From the NCBI RefSeq assembly GCF_001238275.1, contig NZ_LGTB01000023.1, positions 1-64,000 of the forward strand: a stretch of 64,000 nt of DNA. Direction: 5' to 3'. Positions 37,581 through 46,178 of the stretch are shown in pieces; within the stretch, counting starts at the first letter, position 1; each line of letters begins with the position of its first letter. Both the position numbers and the translations under genes were made by a program. The notes under the pieces were generated by a model that was not told where the DNA came from, did not search any database, and saw only the letters and a program-made list of their open reading frames with translations. Source of the DNA: Bradyrhizobium viridifuturi (lineage in GTDB: Bacteria; Pseudomonadota; Alphaproteobacteria; Rhizobiales; Xanthobacteraceae).

Positions 37581-38504
37581 CTATTTGCGAAGCCGGATCG
37601 CCCCGTCGATCTTCGAGCTCATGCCGTTGTGGCCGTGGCCGTTCGTGAGGGGCACTTCAAAATAGTTCGTCGTGTGCTCGATCGGGCCAAGTGGTGCCGG
37701 CCGGCTCGCTCTTGCGACCTTGGGAATTTCTCGCTTCGGCGGGAGAGGCCGCTCGGCATCGGTGGCCTGGTGCGACGAACCGTGGCCATTCGACCAGGCC
37801 GCTGGGCGATGGTGCAAGCCCCAGATCGCTGCCTGCGTTCTATTCTGAACCCTGATCTTGCGAAGGATCGCCTTGATGTGAACCTTCACCGTGGCTTCGG
37901 CAATGTTGATCTTGCGGGCAATGCACTTGTTGGAATCGCCCTCGATCAGGCACTGCAGAATCGAGATTTCCCGCGGCGAAAGTTGCCGAGCGAGCCTGTC
38001 GTTCGCTTCCGCGGCAGCAGGATCGTCGTCATGAGGCACGGGTGCATCGTCTGCGTCGCGTTCCTCGGCGTCGAGTGCGGACGTCAGGAACGCCGGCGGA
38101 AAGACCGTGCCACCCATCATGACGAGTTCGATGGACTTGATGAACGCGTCACAATTCATCACGTCGATGAAGTACCCCGTGGCGCCTGCCCGAAGCGCGG
38201 CAGCCAGGTCGCTCACACGATATTGATCCGCGACGACGGCTACGCGTCCATCGGCGTGGCGGCGTGTGAAGGACTCGATTTGCTCGATTGTCGGGCGAAA
38301 ATCGTCGCCGGTGTGAACAATGAGGAGCAGCAATGGCTGATTGGCTGCGGCCCTGTGGGGCGTGGCGACGCCAAGCAAATCGTCGGCGTCGGATATCGAA
38401 GTCAGGACTTGAAAACTCTCCGAGTTCAGAATTCTTGCAAGACCTTCTTTACGAAGACTATTTTCACCAACAAGTACAATAGCAAAAGGATATCGTCGTC
38501 TCAT
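37581..38504 (-). CDS. LuxR/NarL-type regulator with degenerate receiver
   Basis: A 307-residue protein. Residues 1-130 follow a receiver fold ('IVLVGENSLRKEGLARIL'). The expected phospho-acceptor Asp after strand 3 is missing ('LLLLIVHTGDDF'), and the acidic pocket is also altered. Residues about 175-235 are a GerE/LuxR helix-turn-helix ('LSPREISILQCLIEGDSNKC', 'EATVKVHIKAILRKI'). A 70-residue low-complexity tail (His, Gly, Pro, Arg) follows. It is probably a phosphorylation-independent transcription factor. It is divergent from the regulator at 39016 and adjoins the polysaccharide operon, which it may control. Confidence 0.82.
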   Translation of the reverse strand: MRRRYPFAIVLVGENSLRKEGLARILNSESFQVLTSISDADDLLGVATPHRAAANQPLLLLIVHTGDDFRPTIEQIESFTRRHADGRVAVVADQYRVSDLAAALRAGATGYFIDVMNCDAFIKSIELVMMGGTVFPPAFLTSALDAEERDADDAPVPHDDDPAAAEANDRLARQLSPREISILQCLIEGDSNKCIARKINIAEATVKVHIKAILRKIRVQNRTQAAIWGLHHRPAAWSNGHGSSHQATDAERPLPPKREIPKVARASRPAPLGPIEHTTNYFEVPLTNGHGHNGMSSKIDGAIRLRK

Positions 38505-39015
38505 GGAAACTCTCCCGGACGCTACAATGAAACAATGGGCGGGTCGGCTGAAGCCGGCTCATTTTGTTGCTCATCACCCAGCTAAAAAAGAAGTCGTATT
38601 CAAAACGCTTCCTCGGACTTGTCCGATCGAACGGGCGAATCTGAGGTCGAAAAAGTCTGAGCCCACTCTAAATATTTAAGAATGTTAGATGCTAATCCCC
38701 AATATCCCTATATACCTTTGGTTATAGTCATTGCCGGAGATGACGCTCGGCGTTTCAAATGTCGATCGTCATCAGAACGAGCCGGCGGACCTCGTGGGAC
38801 GCGCGCCAAGCACCTTTCGATGGGCACCCGCTCTGGGTGAGTGATTTTGGACTTGCGATTATGCGTTGCTGAAATGTGTCCATTGACACACTTCAGGGCA
38901 GTAAATTCACGGGTCCCCCGCGACAACAAAACCTTACGAAAAAGCTTAAGATTGGAGTAGCTTATTAATCGATTGGGCGCCGAGCTGAACTGGAGGGATT
39001 GAGGATCGGTCGTAA
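38505..39015. other. AT-rich divergent regulatory region
   Basis: 511 bp between two divergent LuxR-type genes, clearly richer in A+T than its surroundings (for example 38660-38730). It holds a long inverted repeat (38869-38896), the word GATTTTGGACT (38843-38853, shared with the epimerase promoter region at 23862-23872) and a CTATATACC...GGTTATAG imperfect dyad near 38707-38725. No plausible gene is seen. Low GC may reflect a strong promoter zone or acquired DNA. Confidence 0.6.
38869..38896. promoter_or_regulatory. Long inverted repeat (operator candidate)
   Basis: CTGAAATGTGTC-CATT-GACACACTTCAG: 12-bp arms with a single mismatch, 4-base spacer, about 120 bp before the ATG at 39016. Far from both flanking stops, it is more likely an operator than a terminator. 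Confidence 0.55.
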
Positions 39016-39660
39016 ATGCATTTCAGTCGTGTGGTGATTGCTAGCAGATATCCAGTTGTTTTATTGGGTCTGAATTGCCTGCTCGAAGCAGAACGTGATT
39101 TCAAGGTTGTCGCTCGTTGCAATGATACTGCGAGTTGTTTCGACGCAGTGAGGGGTCTAGCGCCCGACATAGCCATTTTGGACATGTCGATGCCTGATAT
39201 CTTTGAGCAGGCAACGATCGACGTTGGCAATTGCGGAGCGCCTGCCGTGCGCTTCGTCTTTCTGGCTACCTCCATTGAGGATCGCGATCTGGCGATGCTG
39301 GCAGCGGCCGGTGCGTACGGCGTTATTCTCCACGACGAGGAGCCTGAGACCCTGATCCAGACATTACGTCAGGTCGCGGACGGCCAGAAGATGCTGCCGC
39401 CGCCCTCGGGGGAGGAGGCCATCTCCTGTTCGCAAACCGCGATGCCGGAGAAGTATCTCGCGATGCTGACGGAGCGCGAGCGTCAGATCATGAACCTGGT
39501 GTCGGAAGGCCTGTCGAACAAGGAGATTGGCCGCCGTTTGAAAGTGGCCGACGGTACCATCAAGGTTCACCTGCATCACATCTTCCGCAAGCTCGAGATC
39601 AGCAACAGGACCGTCCTGGCGACGCTCGCGGTCTCGTATGCCGGGCCAGGCGGCACGTAG
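39016..39660 (+). CDS. LuxR/NarL-type response regulator
   Basis: A 214-residue regulator. The receiver domain (1-120) has the phospho-acceptor region 'APDIAILDMSMPD' with Asp near 56, but the N-terminal acidic pair is replaced ('VVIASRYPVVLLG'). The C-terminal GerE domain has 'LTERERQIMNLVSEGLSNKE' and 'GTIKVHLHHIFRKLEISNRT'. It is divergently paired with the regulator at 37581. No sensor kinase is encoded nearby. It may control the polysaccharide genes. Ribosome site GGAGGG lies 17-22 bases before the ATG, rather far. Confidence 0.82.
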   Translation: MHFSRVVIASRYPVVLLGLNCLLEAERDFKVVARCNDTASCFDAVRGLAPDIAILDMSMPDIFEQATIDVGNCGAPAVRFVFLATSIEDRDLAMLAAAGAYGVILHDEEPETLIQTLRQVADGQKMLPPPSGEEAISCSQTAMPEKYLAMLTERERQIMNLVSEGLSNKEIGRRLKVADGTIKVHLHHIFRKLEISNRTVLATLAVSYAGPGGT

Positions 39661-39732
39661 CGATCGCGCGTCCCTTTAGCGGAAGCCACCGCAGGCAGGT
39701 CATCGCTGCCGCTCGAACGCTAACGCATCAAT

Positions 39733-39752
39733 GGCGATCGCTCGCGATCGCC
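39733..39752. terminator. Dyad downstream of the response regulator gene
   Basis: Perfect 9-bp arms around a TC centre, 73 bp after the stop of the LuxR-type gene. It lacks a U-tract. It could be a terminator hairpin or a protein-binding dyad. Confidence 0.4.
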
Positions 39753-39970
39753 GACGATGTCGGTTGCTGAGCAACCCCACGGACGTTGCAGCCTGAACCA
39801 ACCGGGACAGCCGTGCTCATGCGTCGTGCGCATCTCGCGGTCTTTCCCACCCAGCGATCGACGGCGTCTTGCCTGCCGAATGGATTGCGCGCTCCGCTCG
39901 CCGCGGAGGACCCGCGCCGGCCCGGGCGCGGGCCTTCCTTTGCGACACCGACATCCCGTTGCTTCGACGA

Positions 39971-40017
39971 TTGACAGCCAATTATTACATGTATAAAAAT
40001 ATGCAAATTCATATAAT
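39971..40017 (+). promoter_or_regulatory. Promoter and MarR-type operator of the Rieske dioxygenase operon
   Basis: TTGACA (39971-39976) with TATAAA (39992-39997) forms a short-spaced sigma-70-like promoter. A second TATAAT lies at 40012-40017. The palindromic core TACATGTA (39986-39993) sits between -35 and -10. The same TTACATGTA core occurs in the same position in the promoter of the indolepyruvate oxidoreductase operon (49934-49962). Two MarR genes lie between, so MarR repression relieved by an aromatic ligand is the likely mode. Confidence 0.65.
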
Positions 40018-40030
40018 ATGAGATGCCCGA

Positions 40031-40980
40031 ATGGACGCGCATCCGCTCAAGCTCAGAGTGCAGTCGGTCGTTGCGGAGACGCCAGTCATTCGCAGCGTTG
40101 TGTTCGACGTGGAGGGCGGTGCTGTGCCGGACTGGCAAGCGGGCGCGCATATTCGCGTGCTGCTGCCGGGCGGGGGCGACCGGCCGTATTCCCTGATGGC
40201 GCTGCCTGATCTGCCCGAGGGCGCGGTTGCGCTCGGGGTGCTCCGTGAGGAGACGTCGGCCGGCGGTTCGCAGTTCATGCATGCCCTTCAGGTCGGCGAC
40301 GTCATCCGGGCGAGCGCGCCGGTCAACAATTTCGGCCTTCACGAGGGATCCGCGCCGGCGTTGCTGGTTGCCGGCGGCATCGGCGTTACGCCGATCCTGT
40401 CGATGGCGGCCGAGCTGAAGGCGCAGGGGGCTCGATATCGCCTGCATTATGCCGGGCGGATGCCGGGGTTGCTGGCGTTCCTGCCGCAGTTGCAGGCGAT
40501 CTGCTCGGACGGTTTGGCGATTCATTACGACAGCGACGAGTCCCGCCTCGATATCGCAGCAGTGCTCGGCGATGCGCCGGCGGACGCTCACGTCTATGTC
40601 TGCGGCCCGGCCGGCCTGATTGACGCGGTGAAGGCGGCGGCACTCGCCAGGGGCATTCCGGCGGACCGCATCCATTTCGAGCTGTTCAAGGCGGAGCAGC
40701 CGACGTCGCCGAACAAGCCGTTCGAGGTCGAACTCAAGTCGACGGGGCAGGTCATCACGTCGCGACCGATCAGAGTATCATCCAGGCGCTGGAATCGGCC
40801 GGGCTCGACGTGCTCTACGACTGCCAGCGCGGTGATTGCGGCATCTGCCAGTGCGGCGTGATCGCCGGCGTGCCCGATCATCGCGACGTCATTCTCAGCG
40901 ACGAGGAGAAGGCGTCCAACAAGGTCATGCAGATCTGCGTGTCGCGTGCGAAGTCGGAACGGCTGGTGTTGGATCTCTGA
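40031..40980 (+). pseudogene. Rieske dioxygenase reductase (FNR + 2Fe-2S ferredoxin, VanB/PDR type), single-base frameshift
   Basis: The electron-transfer partner of the dioxygenase, 316 residues when repaired. The flavin domain has 'RPYSLM' and the NAD domain 'LLVAGGIGVTPILSMAAELK' and 'VYVCGPAGLIDAV'. After 'ELKSTGQVIT' the frame breaks near 40759. The next frame reads 'ATDQSIIQALESAGLDVLYD' and the plant-type ferredoxin cluster 'CQRGDCGICQCGV' with a final Cys in 'MQICVSRAK', ending at 40980. One missing G (ACGTCG for ACGGTCG) explains it. Domain order is that of the phthalate dioxygenase reductase/VanB class. It is the first gene of the operon. Confidence 0.82.
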
Positions 40981-40998
40981 GCGGAGGCAAGAGGCGCC

Positions 40999-42339
40999 AT
41001 GGCGAAATATGGAAAGAATCCCCGCGCGATCGGCGGGCTGGTGCGCGAGGCCGAGGTGCATCGCGACGTCTATGTCGATCCCGAGATCTTCGATCTCGAG
41101 ATGGAGCATCTGTTTCCCAACAGCTGGATCTATGTCGGGCATGCCAGCCAGCTGGCGAAGGCCGGCGACTTCATCACCGCAAATGTCGGCCGGCAGCCGG
41201 TGGTGGCGAGCCGCCACACCGACGGCTCGATCCACCTGTTCTACAATCGCTGTCCGCACAAAGGCGTCAAGATCGCCTCCGAACCGTGCGGCAACACCGG
41301 AAAGTTCTTCCGCTGCCCCTATCACGCCTGGTCGTTCAAGACCGACGGCTCGCTGCTGGCGATCCCGCTGAAGAAGGGCTACGAGGGCACCGGATTCACC
41401 GACACCCAAGCGAACAATGGGCTGTCGCGGATCAAGAACGTCGTCGTCTACCGCGATTTCATTTTCGCGCGCCTGAGCGAAACCGGCGTCGGCTTCGAGG
41501 ACTATTTCGGCGAAAGCCTCTCGACCATCGACAACATGGTCGACCGCTCGCCGGAGGGGAAGCTCGCCGTCGAGGCCGCGCCGATCCGCTACATGCACAC
41601 CTGCAATTGGAAGATGCTGGTCGAGAACCAGACCGACACCTGCCATCCGATGGTGGCGCATGAGAGCTCGGCCGGCACCGCCATCAAGGTCTGGCAGCGC
41701 GAACAGGGCGACTCCAAGGAAACGCCGATGGCGGTGCAGCTCTATGGGCCGTTCATGAGCCCGTACGAGTTCTACGAGCAGAGCGGCATCCGGATCTGGC
41801 CCAACGGCCATGGTCATACCGGCGTCGCCAATTCCATCCATTCCAACTATTCTGATATCGAGGGCTATCTCGGCCGGATGGTGGCGGCCTATGGCGAGAA
41901 GCGGGCCCACGAGATTCTCGGCGAAGTCCGGCACAACACGGTCTATTTCCCGAACATCATGGTGAAGGGCGCGGTGCAGATCCTGCGCAACTTCATCCCG
42001 ATCGCGGTGGACAGGACGCTGGTGGAGAGCTGGGTCTATCGTCTGGTCGGCGCGCCCGACAAGCTCTACGAGCGCGCGCTGATGTACAACCGCTTCATCA
42101 ATGCGCCGACCTCGATCGTCGGGCACGACGATCTCGAGATGTATGAGCGGGCGCAGGAAGGGTTGAAGACCAACGGCAACCAGTGGGTCAATCTGCGCCG
42201 GCTCTATGAGAGCGGCGAGGAGGCTGATGTCACCGCGGTCATCAACGGCACGTCGGAACGGCAGATGCGCAACCAGTTTCATGCCTGGGCCAAGTTCATG
42301 ACCATGGACATGGTCGAGCCGGTCGAGGCCGCGGAATGA
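40999..42339 (+). CDS. Aromatic ring-hydroxylating Rieske dioxygenase, alpha subunit
   Basis: The 446-residue catalytic subunit, using O2 and reductase electrons to hydroxylate an aromatic acid. The Rieske 2Fe-2S ligands are C85, H87 ('CPHKG') and C106, H109 ('CPYHAW'). The mononuclear iron ligands are in 'ENQTDTCHPMVAH': D213, H216, H221 by spacing, all present. Length and motifs match benzoate/anthranilate/indole-acetate type alpha subunits. The beta-subunit gene overlaps by ATGA. An indole-3-acetate substrate is suggested by the neighbouring genes but not by this sequence alone. Confidence 0.9.
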   Translation: MAKYGKNPRAIGGLVREAEVHRDVYVDPEIFDLEMEHLFPNSWIYVGHASQLAKAGDFITANVGRQPVVASRHTDGSIHLFYNRCPHKGVKIASEPCGNTGKFFRCPYHAWSFKTDGSLLAIPLKKGYEGTGFTDTQANNGLSRIKNVVVYRDFIFARLSETGVGFEDYFGESLSTIDNMVDRSPEGKLAVEAAPIRYMHTCNWKMLVENQTDTCHPMVAHESSAGTAIKVWQREQGDSKETPMAVQLYGPFMSPYEFYEQSGIRIWPNGHGHTGVANSIHSNYSDIEGYLGRMVAAYGEKRAHEILGEVRHNTVYFPNIMVKGAVQILRNFIPIAVDRTLVESWVYRLVGAPDKLYERALMYNRFINAPTSIVGHDDLEMYERAQEGLKTNGNQWVNLRRLYESGEEADVTAVINGTSERQMRNQFHAWAKFMTMDMVEPVEAAE

Positions 42340-42812
42340 TCAGCGAAAAAACCATCACCGATTTCGTCTATCGGGAAGCCGATCTGCTCGACACGATGCA
42401 GTGGCAGGCCTGGCTCGACCTGTTTCACCCGGAGGGGCGCTACTGGATGCCGCTGGAATGGCAACAGCAGGATCCGGTGCTGCAGCCGTCGCTGATGTAC
42501 GAGGACCTGCTGCTGATGAAGGTGCGCATCGAGCGGCTGGCCGGCGAGCGCACCTTCAGCCAGAAGCCGAAGAGCCGCTGCCATCATCTGCTGCAGGCGC
42601 CGCAGATCATTGCCTGCGATCCGGCGGCCGGCATCTTCAAGGCGCGGACGTCGTTCATCTACACCGAAACGCGCGGCGACACGCTGGAGCGCTTTTCAGG
42701 ATGGGCCTCGCACGATCTCGTGCAGGTCGGCGATGGCCTCAAGATCAAGCTCAAGCGCATCGATCTCGTGAATTTCGACGCGCCGTTCGGCAATATCCAG
42801 CTTTTCATGTGA
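42336..42812 (+). CDS. Aromatic ring-hydroxylating dioxygenase, beta subunit
   Basis: The 158-residue small structural subunit (cone-shaped NTF2-like fold) of the alpha3-beta3 dioxygenase. 'VYREADLLDTMQWQAWLDLF' near residue 10 and 'FHPEGRYWMPLEWQQQ' are typical of the beta-subunit N terminus. The rest fits the expected beta-sheet pattern ('AGIFKARTSFIYTETRGDT'). It starts with ATG overlapping the alpha stop (ATGA), so the two are translated together. The following ligase gene begins 8 bp after the stop with a TTG start. Confidence 0.88.
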   Translation: MISEKTITDFVYREADLLDTMQWQAWLDLFHPEGRYWMPLEWQQQDPVLQPSLMYEDLLLMKVRIERLAGERTFSQKPKSRCHHLLQAPQIIACDPAAGIFKARTSFIYTETRGDTLERFSGWASHDLVQVGDGLKIKLKRIDLVNFDAPFGNIQLFM

Positions 42813-42819
42813 GTGCGTC

Positions 42820-44435
42820 TTGACCACAGCGACCACAGTCTATGCCCGCTTCCGCGAGACCGCGCTCCGCCGGGGGGGAGCCGGCTTTCTCAACGTGCTG
42901 CCGGAGACGGCCGGGATCTACGGCATCGCCGCCGGGGAGATCACGTACGAAGCCATGCTCGGGCGGGTGGAGCGGTGGCGCGCGGCGTTTGCCGACCGCG
43001 GCTATGGTGCGGGCCATCGGGTCGGGCTTCTGCTGCAGAACCGGCCGGTCTTCATCGAGCTGTGGTTCGCGTTGAACGCGCTCGGGGTCTCCGTGGTGCC
43101 GATCAACCCCGATCTGCGGGTCAGCGAGCTCGAATACATCATCGCGCATTCCGAGATGAATGCCGCCTTCGTCCTCGCCAAGCGGCACGACGAGGTCGAG
43201 ACGGCGGCGCGCCAGGCCGCCGGCCGATTCCGGTTGTGACCGATGACGGCGATGTTCCGGCCCCGTTCGGCGGCGCGCGGCCGGCGAGCGCCGGCGACGG
43301 TGCGAGCGAATGCGCGCTGCTCTATACGTCGGGGACAACAGGCCAGCCCAAGGGCTGCGTGCTGACCAACACCTACTTCCTGTATTCCGGAGACTGGTAT
43401 CGCGACGTCGGCGGGTTGATCGATCTGAGGCGCGACGGCGAGCGCATGATCACGCCGCTGCCGCTGTTCCACATGAACGCGATGGCGGTGTCGCTGATGG
43501 CGATGATGTCGGTCGGCGGCTGCCTGACGATGCTCGATCGCTTCCATCCGCGCAGCTGGTGGGCATCGGTGCGCGACAGCCGCGCGACCTGCCTGCATTA
43601 TCTCGGCGTCATGCCCTCGATGCTGATGAGCGCGCCGCCATCTGATGAAGATCGTGCGCACACCGTGCGGTTCGGCTTCGGCGCCGGCGTCGACAAACTG
43701 CTGCACGCGCCGTTCGAGGCGCGCTTCGGCTTCCCGCTGCTCGAGGCCTGGGCGATGACCGAGACCGGAAGCGGCGGCGTGATCGCCGCCAATGCCGAGC
43801 CGCGCAAGGTCGGCACCAGCTGTTTCGGTCGTCCGGCGCCCGAAGTCGAGGTTCGGATCGTCGACGACGGCGGCAACGATGCGGCGGCGGGCGTGCCGGG
43901 CGAGCTGCTGGTGCGGCGGGCAGGGGATGATCCCCGCTACGGCTTCTTCAGGGAATACCTGAAGAATCCGGAAGCCACCACTGAAGCTTGGAAGGACGGC
44001 TGGCTGCATACCGGTGATATCGTCTCGCGCGATGCCGATGGCGATCTGCATTTCGTCGACCGCAAGAAGAACGTGATCCGCCGCTCCGGCGAGAACATCG
44101 CCGCGGTCGAGGTCGAGTCCGTGCTCAACCGCCATGGCGCGATCCGGCAGGCCGCGGTCGCAGCGACTCCCGACCAGGTGCGTGGCGATGAGGTCGCGGC
44201 CGTCATCATCGCGGAGCAGCCGGGGGCCGACCGCGCGCTCGCCGAGGAGATCGTGCGCTGGAGCCTGGAGCAGATGGCCTATTACAAGGCGCCGGGCTGG
44301 ATCTGCTTTGTCGATCAACTGCCGCTGACCGCGACCGAGAAGATCCAGCGCGGCGGATTGAAGGATGTCGTCGCGAAGCTGATGCGTGAAGGCGCGTTCT
44401 TCGACCTTCGCGACCTCAAGCGGCGGCAGGAGTGA
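42820..44435 (+). pseudogene. AMP-dependent acyl/aryl-CoA ligase, single-base frameshift
   Basis: An adenylate-forming enzyme of about 538 residues activating an aromatic or related acid to its CoA ester. The first frame (TTG start at 42820) runs through 'VGLLLQNRPVFIELWFALNA' to 'ARQAAG' near 43222. The next frame continues 'PIPVVTDDGD', then the core motifs 'LLYTSGTTGQPKGC' (ATP loop), 'AWAMTETGSGG', 'GWLHTGDIV' and the C-terminal Lys region 'PLTATEKIQRGGLK'. One missing G restores 538 residues. It resembles carnitine/caffeate-CoA ligases. It lies between the dioxygenase and SDR genes of the same operon. Confidence 0.82.
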
Positions 44436-44461
44436 CCCGTGCCGCTTGCAGGGAGCCGATC

Positions 44462-45190
44462 ATGAGCCAGACCCGCACCACATTGATCACCGGAGGCAAT
44501 TCGGGAATCGGCGAGGCGCTGGCGAAGAAGCTCGTCGCCGAAGGACAGCGGGTGGTTTCGGTCGGGCTTGAGGAACCTGCGTGGACCCATGATCTGCTCA
44601 CCGCCTATCGCGCGGACCTGACCAGCCTCGCGGAGACGCGGGCCATCGCCGAGGAGATCACCCGCGATCACGCGGTCGACTGCCTCGTGCACAATGCCGG
44701 AATCATCCTGCCGAACCTGCTGGCCGATGCGAAGCCGGAGGACATCCTGACGCTGGCGCAGTTGCATCTGGGCGCGCCGATGCTGCTGACCCAGGCCGCG
44801 ATGGACGGGATGCGCTCGCGGCGGTTCGGGCGGATCGTGTTCGTGAGCTCGCGCGCCGCGATGGGCGCGGTCACGCGCTCGGCCTATTCGGCGACCAAGG
44901 CCGGCGTGCACGGCATGGCGCGGACCTGGGCGCTGGAGCTGGCGTCGAGCGGGATCACGGTCAACGTGGTCGCGCCGGGCCCGATCCTGACCGACAATTT
45001 CTGGGGCATCGTCCCGAAAGGCTCCGAGCAGCAGGACAAGATGGCACGCAACGTTCCGGTCGGGCGGCTCGGCACGCGCGAGGACGTCGCGCATGCGATC
45101 AGCTTCTTCCTCGACGAGCGCTCGGACTTCGTCACCGGCCAGGTGCTCTATGTCTGCGGCGGCACCAGCCTAGCCGGCCTCAGCCCATGA
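44462..45190 (+). CDS. SDR family oxidoreductase (dihydrodiol/alcohol dehydrogenase type)
   Basis: A 242-residue classical short-chain dehydrogenase. 'LITGGNSGIGEALAKKL' is the TG-x3-G-x-G cofactor motif. 'LVHNAGIILPNLL' is the NAG motif. 'IVFVSSRAAMGAVTRSAYSA' plus 'TKAGVHGM' gives Ser and Y-x3-K. 'VNVVAPGPILTDNF' completes the family. In this operon it may dehydrogenate the dioxygenase product. The ATG at 44462 is chosen for GGGAG upstream. The gene ends 10 bp before the corrected end of the convergent MarR gene. Confidence 0.87.
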   Translation: MSQTRTTLITGGNSGIGEALAKKLVAEGQRVVSVGLEEPAWTHDLLTAYRADLTSLAETRAIAEEITRDHAVDCLVHNAGIILPNLLADAKPEDILTLAQLHLGAPMLLTQAAMDGMRSRRFGRIVFVSSRAAMGAVTRSAYSATKAGVHGMARTWALELASSGITVNVVAPGPILTDNFWGIVPKGSEQQDKMARNVPVGRLGTREDVAHAISFFLDERSDFVTGQVLYVCGGTSLAGLSP

Positions 45191-45681
45191 TCGCTGCGGA
45201 TCAGATCTGGTTCTGGCGGATGTTCTCGACCATCTTGGCCAGCACGCGGGCGCAAACCTCGATCTCGTCGATCGATCCCGACGGTGAGGCGTTCGTAATT
45301 GTTCTCCATGATCGGCCAGATCTTGCGCAGCAGGGCCTCGCCCTCCGCCGTCAAGCCGACGACGCGGCGGCGCTGGTCTTCTTCCGCGATCTCGCGCTTG
45401 ACGAGGCCCGATGTCACCATCGACTCGACCATGCGGCTCGCGGTCGACTGCTCGGTGACGGCCAGCACGGCGATCTCGTTGACGGTCAGGGTCTTGTAGA
45501 TGAACAGCACCGACAGCGTCCGGAATACGACGTTGTTGATGTTGTGCTCGCTGAGATCGCGGTTCTGATCCAGGTTCCAGCGGTTGGCGAGCCGGTTGAA
45601 CAGATAGGGAATATAGCTCTGCAGCTGATCCCGCGTCCGCGGTGGACCGGATTTCCATCTGCTCCTGGAGTCTTTGGCCAT
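45148..45681 (-). CDS. MarR family regulator 1 (C terminus altered by a frameshift)
   Basis: A winged-helix aromatic-acid sensor. 'INNVVFRTLSVLFIYKTLTV', 'ASRMVESMVTSGLVKREIAE' and 'QRRRVVGLTAEGEALLR' form the DNA-binding domain. After 'NNYERLTVGID' the reading turns basic and reads 43 bp into the SDR gene. The alternative frame from about 45270 gives 'DEIEVCARVLAKMVENIRQN' and stops at 45201. An extra base (or two missing) in the GATCGATCGA run explains this. The corrected protein has about 159 residues. Its ATG shares a base with the stop of MarR 2 (TAATG). Confidence 0.78.
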   Translation of the reverse strand: MAKDSRSRWKSGPPRTRDQLQSYIPYLFNRLANRWNLDQNRDLSEHNINNVVFRTLSVLFIYKTLTVNEIAVLAVTEQSTASRMVESMVTSGLVKREIAEEDQRRRVVGLTAEGEALLRKIWPIMENNYERLTVGIDRRDRGLRPRAGQDGREHPPEPDLIRSDHGLRPARLVPPQT

Positions 45682-46178
45682 TATGTCTTGCGACCCTGCT
45701 TCTTGCTTTCGCTGCCGAGTTTCGAGGAGAGCGACCGCAACATCGACAGTGCCGCCTCCAGCTCCCGCGCTGGGATGCCTTCGAGCCGTTCGCTCAGGTG
45801 CCTCTTATGCACGTCGGCGGCCTTCCTGAACAGGGCCGCGCCCTTCGGCGTCAGGCGCACGATGAACGAGCGGCGGTCTTCGCTCGACATCGCCTTGCTG
45901 ATGAGGTCGTCGGCCAGCAGGCGCTGCACCAGGCCCGAGACATTGCCGCCGGACACTTTCAGGTTCTGCGACAACTGCCCGAGCGCGAGGCCTTCCGGGT
46001 AACGATCGAGTTGCGCCAGCACGTCGAATTTGGCGAGCGACAAGCCGAACTCCGAGCTCAGCATGGAATTCAACGACGCAAACAGCTCGCCATGCAGCGA
46101 CAGCAGTTGCAGCCACAGCCGGGTTTCGACCTGCCCGAAGGCGGGAGCCGTGCTTTCCTTGAGGGCCGACGACGTCAT
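45681..46178 (-). CDS. MarR family regulator 2
   Basis: A 165-residue winged-helix regulator. 'KFDVLAQLDRYPEGLALGQL' and 'SGGNVSGLVQRLLADDLISK' form the recognition region. 'EDRRSFIVRLTPKGAALFRK' is the wing, and C-terminal helices dimerise. The start at 46178 overlaps the stop of the IorB-like gene (ATGA), which makes it part of the leftward iorA-iorB-marR-marR operon. Together with MarR 1 it probably binds the TTTACATGTAAA sites in front of this operon and the dioxygenase operon, and responds to an aromatic acid. Confidence 0.87.
   Translation of the reverse strand: MTSSALKESTAPAFGQVETRLWLQLLSLHGELFASLNSMLSSEFGLSLAKFDVLAQLDRYPEGLALGQLSQNLKVSGGNVSGLVQRLLADDLISKAMSSEDRRSFIVRLTPKGAALFRKAADVHKRHLSERLEGIPARELEAALSMLRSLSSKLGSESKKQGRKT

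Larger units (their letters stand above)
39661..40030. other. Intergenic region before the dioxygenase operon
   Basis: 370 bp. It begins with a perfect dyad, GGCGATCGC-TC-GCGATCGCC (39733-39752), a likely end signal for the LuxR-type gene. It ends in an AT-rich promoter (39971-40020) annotated separately. Short frames between them have no protein character that I recognise. Confidence 0.6.

Noticed and set aside
39757..39996. 79-residue + strand frame before the dioxygenase operon
   Set aside because: It crosses the promoter and operator, and is Cys/Arg/Ser-rich with no ribosome site or family resemblance.
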